Assembly: GCF_003402235.1 (NCBI RefSeq)
Contig: NZ_QEWO01000002.1
Coordinates: 372,001-436,000, forward strand
Source: Parahaliea mediterranea
Lineage (GTDB): Bacteria > Pseudomonadota > Gammaproteobacteria > Pseudomonadales > Halieaceae
Length of the DNA stretch: 64,000 nt
Reading direction: 5' to 3'
Below, piece by piece: positions 60,641-64,000 of the stretch. The position numbers were made by a program, and so were the translations under genes. The first letter of the stretch is position 1. The number at the start of each line of letters is the position of its first letter. The notes under the pieces were generated by a model. It had not been told where the DNA came from and did no database searches. It saw only the letters and a program-made list of their open reading frames with translations.

Positions 60641-62134
60641 ATGCAGCAACTCAGCGGCCAGGATGCCATGTTCATCCACACGGAGATGAAGGGTCTGCCA
60701 CAGCATATCGGTGGCATTTCCATCTACACGCCCGCCACCGCCCCCGGTGGCAAAGTGCGCTTTAAAGACATCCTGGCGATGCTTGAATCGCGCCTGCACC
60801 TGTCCCCCATCTTCCGTCGCAAGCTGGTGCCCGTTCCCTTGGGCCTGGGGCAGCCCTACTGGGCGGAAGACCCCAATTTCGACCTGGAATACCACGTGCG
60901 CCACATTGCCCTGCCCGCCCCCGGCGACTGGCGCCAGCTGTGCATCCAGGCGGCGCGCATCCACGCCATACCGCTGGACCGCGAAAAGCCCTTGTGGGAG
61001 ATCTACATCATCGAGGGGCTCGACAAGGTCGAGGGCCTGCCCGCCGGCTGTTTCGCCATGCTGCTGAAGGTCCATCATTCCGCCATGGACGGGGTGACCG
61101 GCGCCCACTTTATGACCCTGATGCACGACCTCGGCCCGGAAGTGACCGTGCCAGACCCGGCCCCCGGCCCGCAGGCCATGCCGGTGTCCTACCCCACCAT
61201 GCTGGCCCGGGCCTACGTTGATGCCTGGCGCATGCCCTTCAAGGCGCTGGGGATGATGAAGGACGCGCTGCCCACTTACCTGCGCCTGCGCCGGGGCTTT
61301 GCCGAGCACCAGTTCGAGCACCTTGGCGAAATTCCCCGCAGCCGCTTCCAGGGGCGGGTATCACCGCACCGGGTGGTGGATGCGCGGGTGTTTGACTTTG
61401 CCACCATCCGCGCCATGAAGCAGGCCGTGCCCAACGCCACCATCAACGACGCCATGCTCAATATCGTGGCGGGCGCGCTGCGGCGCTATCTGCTGGAAGC
61501 GGACGAGTTGCCAACCCAGTCGCTGGTCACCGGCTGCCCCGTGGATGTGCGCAGCGGTGACGGCAACGCCGGCAACATGGTGGGGTTCATGGCCCTGGCG
61601 CTGTGCACCGATATTGCCGACCCGCGCGAGCGGCTGGCAGCCATTCACCGCAAATCCAGCGAGGCCAAGGCCTATGCCCAGGCCCTGGGGCCAAAAATCG
61701 CCATGGAGATCACCGACCTGATCCCCGGCAGCGTGCTGTCGCTGGCCATTCGCACCGCCGCCGTGACCGGATTGACCGAATCCAGTGTCATCATGAACAC
61801 TGTGGTCACCAATGTGCCTGGCCCCTCGTGGGATCAGTACTTCTGCGGCGCACAGATGCTGAGCGGCTTCAGCCTGGGCCCGCTGTTGCCCAATGTCGGC
61901 CTGTTCCACGTGATTTACTCCACCGTCCACAACAAGCGGGGCACCATCACCCTGTCCTTCACCGCCTGCCGGCGCATGCTGCCAGACCCGGAGCGCTACG
62001 CGCACTGCCTGCAGGCGTCCCACGACGAGATTGCCGCCGCCCTGCTAGCGGACGACAAACCGGCGGCGCGCCGGGCCGCTGGAGCCAAAGGGGCCAGAGG
62101 GTCCAAACGGGCAACACGCCGGCGGAGCGCCTGA
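60641..62134 (+). CDS. wax ester synthase / diacylglycerol acyltransferase (WS/DGAT)
   Basis: 497 residues from ATG 60641 (ggaggtg upstream); the longer frame lacks this. Active site VHHSAMDGVTG (HHxxxDG, residues ~134-140) and the C-terminal VTNVPGPSWDQYFCG motif are complete. Esterifies fatty alcohols or diacylglycerol with acyl-CoA for storage lipid. Only 2 bases separate it from the next gene. The C-terminus is an Arg/Ala/Lys-rich tail. Confidence 0.92.
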   Translation: MQQLSGQDAMFIHTEMKGLPQHIGGISIYTPATAPGGKVRFKDILAMLESRLHLSPIFRRKLVPVPLGLGQPYWAEDPNFDLEYHVRHIALPAPGDWRQLCIQAARIHAIPLDREKPLWEIYIIEGLDKVEGLPAGCFAMLLKVHHSAMDGVTGAHFMTLMHDLGPEVTVPDPAPGPQAMPVSYPTMLARAYVDAWRMPFKALGMMKDALPTYLRLRRGFAEHQFEHLGEIPRSRFQGRVSPHRVVDARVFDFATIRAMKQAVPNATINDAMLNIVAGALRRYLLEADELPTQSLVTGCPVDVRSGDGNAGNMVGFMALALCTDIADPRERLAAIHRKSSEAKAYAQALGPKIAMEITDLIPGSVLSLAIRTAAVTGLTESSVIMNTVVTNVPGPSWDQYFCGAQMLSGFSLGPLLPNVGLFHVIYSTVHNKRGTITLSFTACRRMLPDPERYAHCLQASHDEIAAALLADDKPAARRAAGAKGARGSKRATRRRSA

Positions 62135-62136
62135 GC

Positions 62137-63153
62137 ATGCACGTGCTGGTAACCGGCGGCACCGGGTTTGTGGGCTATCACACTGCGCGCGCACTGCTCA
62201 GTGCCGGGCACGACGTCACCCTGCTGGTGCGCAGCCTCGACAAAGCACACCAGTTGTTTGGCAGCGACCAACTGCAGCGGGTGGTGCGCGGCGACATCAA
62301 CGACGCCGACAGCGTACGTCGGGCGCTTCGCGGCTGCGACGCCCTGGTGCACAGCGCGGCGGTGGTTTCCACCTCGCGAAAAGATGCCGGGCAGGTCTTC
62401 GAGCGCAACACCAACGGCACGCGCACGGTGATCCAGGCCGGGCTCGACGCCAATCTGCAGGCGCTGATCTATGTCTCCAGTGTCACCGCCCTGTTCGACG
62501 AACATGCCCGCACCCTGAACGAGCACTCGCCGCCGGGGCCGGAATCCCACCGCGGCGCCTACGGGCGCTCCAAGGTGGCCGGAGAGATTTACGCCCGATC
62601 AATGCAGGATGACGGAGCACCGGTGTACATCACTTACCCGGGATCGGTCGTTGGCCCGGAAGATCCGGGGCTTACCGAGCCGCACAAGGGGTTGATTGGC
62701 CTGATGTACGGCATCGCCCCCCAGATGCCCTCCGGCAACCAGTACATCGACGTGCGTGATCTGGCCGAGGCTCACCTGCGTATCCTTGAACAACTGCCAT
62801 CTGGCAAGCGCTTTCCCATGGGCGGCACCTTCCTACCCTGGCGCGACCACGGCAAGCTGCTGGCCACCCTCACCGGCCGTCGCTTCCTGCCGCTGCCGGT
62901 GCTGCCCGGGGTGCCCCTGTTGGCCGGCGCGCTGCTGGATCGCCTGAGCCAGGTACTGACGCTGGAATTGCCCATCACCGAAGAGGGCATGCGCTACGCC
63001 ACCCGCTGGGTACAATTGGACGATAGCCACACCTTGAAAACACTTGACCTGCAGTACCGCCCACTGGCAGAAACCTTCGAAGCCGCACTGCTGTCACTTC
63101 ACGCTACTGGCCATCTTAGCCAGCGGCAACTGGGCCGACTGGCTCAACACTGA
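62137..63153 (+). CDS. NAD(P)-dependent epimerase/reductase (extended SDR)
   Basis: 338 residues from ATG 62137. Extended SDR: TGGTGFVGYH glycine motif, LVHSAAVVS, catalytic Tyr/Lys in YGRSKVAGE, and YPGSVVGPEDPG. The frame is preceded closely by the WS/DGAT stop. In lipid-storage loci such enzymes can reduce fatty acyl or sterol substrates; which applies here is unknown. Confidence 0.87.
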   Translation: MHVLVTGGTGFVGYHTARALLSAGHDVTLLVRSLDKAHQLFGSDQLQRVVRGDINDADSVRRALRGCDALVHSAAVVSTSRKDAGQVFERNTNGTRTVIQAGLDANLQALIYVSSVTALFDEHARTLNEHSPPGPESHRGAYGRSKVAGEIYARSMQDDGAPVYITYPGSVVGPEDPGLTEPHKGLIGLMYGIAPQMPSGNQYIDVRDLAEAHLRILEQLPSGKRFPMGGTFLPWRDHGKLLATLTGRRFLPLPVLPGVPLLAGALLDRLSQVLTLELPITEEGMRYATRWVQLDDSHTLKTLDLQYRPLAETFEAALLSLHATGHLSQRQLGRLAQH

Positions 63154-63165
63154 CGGAATCACCAC

Positions 63166-64000
63166 ATGAAGAGCACGCTAAGGCACCACCAGGCCCGCAA
63201 GTCCGCCCCGGAAGAGTCCCTTGAAACGGCCATGGCACAAGCCACCAGCTTCGATGAATGGCTGGCACTGGCAGCCAAGTTGGACGGCCTCACTGGCGCA
63301 GACCGCTGGCGCCAGCAGGCGGAATCCCAACGCTACAATCACGCCAGCATTCGGCGGCGCCTCGACCGCCTGCAAAAACTGCGCAGAGACGGCAACGATG
63401 CCGGGCTGCTCTTCGCACTCAACGAAGGCATTCACGGCAACATGGCCGGCATCGGCAATGCCAACCTGTATTCCCGGGCACGCTGCGGCACCAAGCACCT
63501 GATCGAGGACTATGTCGACGCCATCAACGACGCCCTGTTGCACCTGGCCAGCGACCACACGGCGCTGCCCCTGTCCCAGCGCCTGGAATTTTTCCGCCGC
63601 GCCAGCCACTGCTACGGGCGCTCTGCCCTGATGCTGAGCGGCGGCGGCACACTGGGTTATTTTCACTTCGGCGTTCTGAAAGCACTGATCGAACAGGCCT
63701 TGTGCCCGGTGGTTATCTCCGGCGCCAGCGCCGGGGCCTTTGTGGCAGCCATCGTGGGCACCCGCACCGACAGCGAGTACCTGGCGCTGTTCGAGGATGA
63801 CTTTCTGGTGCGCGCCATGACCCAGAACCGCGGCAACCTGAAGATCGGGCTGCGCATGAATGAAGAAACCGACATGCCGGCGGTGCGCAAGGAAATGGCG
63901 CGCCTGATTCCGGACATGACCTTCCAGGAGGCCTACGAAAAAACCGGGCGCGCCATCAACATCGCCATTTCGCCATCGGAACCCAAGCAGGAATCCCGCC
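63166..64000 (+). CDS. DUF3336/patatin-like lipase (partial, runs off the window)
   Basis: First 278 codons. An N-terminal DUF3336-type region (FDEWLALAAKLDGLTGADRWR, then RRRLDRLQKLR) precedes the patatin domain: ALMLSGGGTLGYFHFGVLKAL (oxyanion hole) and ISGASAGAFVAA (GxSxG nucleophile). The catalytic Asp lies beyond the edge. DUF3336 patatins of eukaryotes and bacteria act as triacylglycerol lipases, fitting a storage-lipid module with WS/DGAT. 12 bases after the epimerase gene. Confidence 0.85.
   Translation, partial: MKSTLRHHQARKSAPEESLETAMAQATSFDEWLALAAKLDGLTGADRWRQQAESQRYNHASIRRRLDRLQKLRRDGNDAGLLFALNEGIHGNMAGIGNANLYSRARCGTKHLIEDYVDAINDALLHLASDHTALPLSQRLEFFRRASHCYGRSALMLSGGGTLGYFHFGVLKALIEQALCPVVISGASAGAFVAAIVGTRTDSEYLALFEDDFLVRAMTQNRGNLKIGLRMNEETDMPAVRKEMARLIPDMTFQEAYEKTGRAINIAISPSEPKQESR

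Noticed and set aside
1-64000. CRISPR arrays, tRNA or rRNA genes
   Set aside because: No regularly spaced repeats and no cloverleaf or ribosomal signatures were seen on either strand.

Overview
The window is about 64 kb of GC-rich chromosome, densely coded on both strands, with at least four intact TonB-dependent receptors, Tat-exported molybdenum and phosphatase enzymes, a Pseudomonas-length isocitrate lyase and a wax ester synthase. This suggests a free-living heterotrophic gammaproteobacterium, most plausibly of the marine Halieaceae/Cellvibrionales type. The taxon is an inference from gene content; there is no rRNA, tRNA or CRISPR array here.

Region 1 (1-10.9 kb) is a cobalamin locus. 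cobS and an alpha-ribazole phosphatase are followed by a clear cobalamin riboswitch. Then comes a tightly packed operon: btuB, cobO, cobQ, btuC, btuD, cobU, cobT, btuF, mostly with 1-4 base overlaps. It couples uptake of corrinoids to adenosylation and nucleotide-loop assembly. Region 2 (11-23 kb) carries two exported M61-like zinc peptidases, a Tat-exported class V PLP enzyme, a periplasmic amidohydrolase, a YheO-type regulator, a Rid protein, a TonB receptor, a Yip1 membrane protein and a 34-codon CopD-like remnant. Region 3 (23-32 kb) has sstT, an IorAB-like molybdenum hydroxylase, a TonB receptor, two SDRs and an enoyl-CoA hydratase.

Region 4 (32.4-39.6 kb) is the metabolic novelty: AruI-like and AruH-like genes (2-ketoarginine decarboxylase and arginine transaminase) in one operon with an M20 carbamoylase-type hydrolase and a guanidino-modifying deiminase-family enzyme. 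A LysR gene and an Asp/Asn beta-hydroxylase gene diverge from it. A deiminase-carbamoylase bypass from guanidinobutyrate to GABA is a testable hypothesis. Region 5 (39.6-45.3 kb) has a class II aldolase facing a Crp-family regulator across 34 bases, an HxlR regulator, an M24 peptidase and a 582-residue isocitrate dehydrogenase with an internal duplication.

Region 6 (45.3-50 kb) has a TonB receptor, a BlaR1-like M56 membrane peptidase whose sensor is an M23-like domain, and a BlaI repressor. Nearly identical 13-base palindromes lie before blaI and before the TonB receptor, suggesting one regulon. Region 7 (50-57.6 kb) has aceA with a strong terminator, a 557-base AT-richer gap, a bacteriohemerythrin, a receptor gene truncated after its plug behind a Fur-like box, and a head-GIN/GntR/ABC-2 operon preceded by a 22-base inverted repeat. 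Region 8 (57.7-64 kb) has a phosphotriesterase-family hydrolase, a PhoD phosphatase and a lipid module: WS/DGAT, an NAD-dependent reductase/epimerase and a DUF3336-patatin lipase that runs off the window.

All family assignments were made by reading motifs by eye; no database search was possible.
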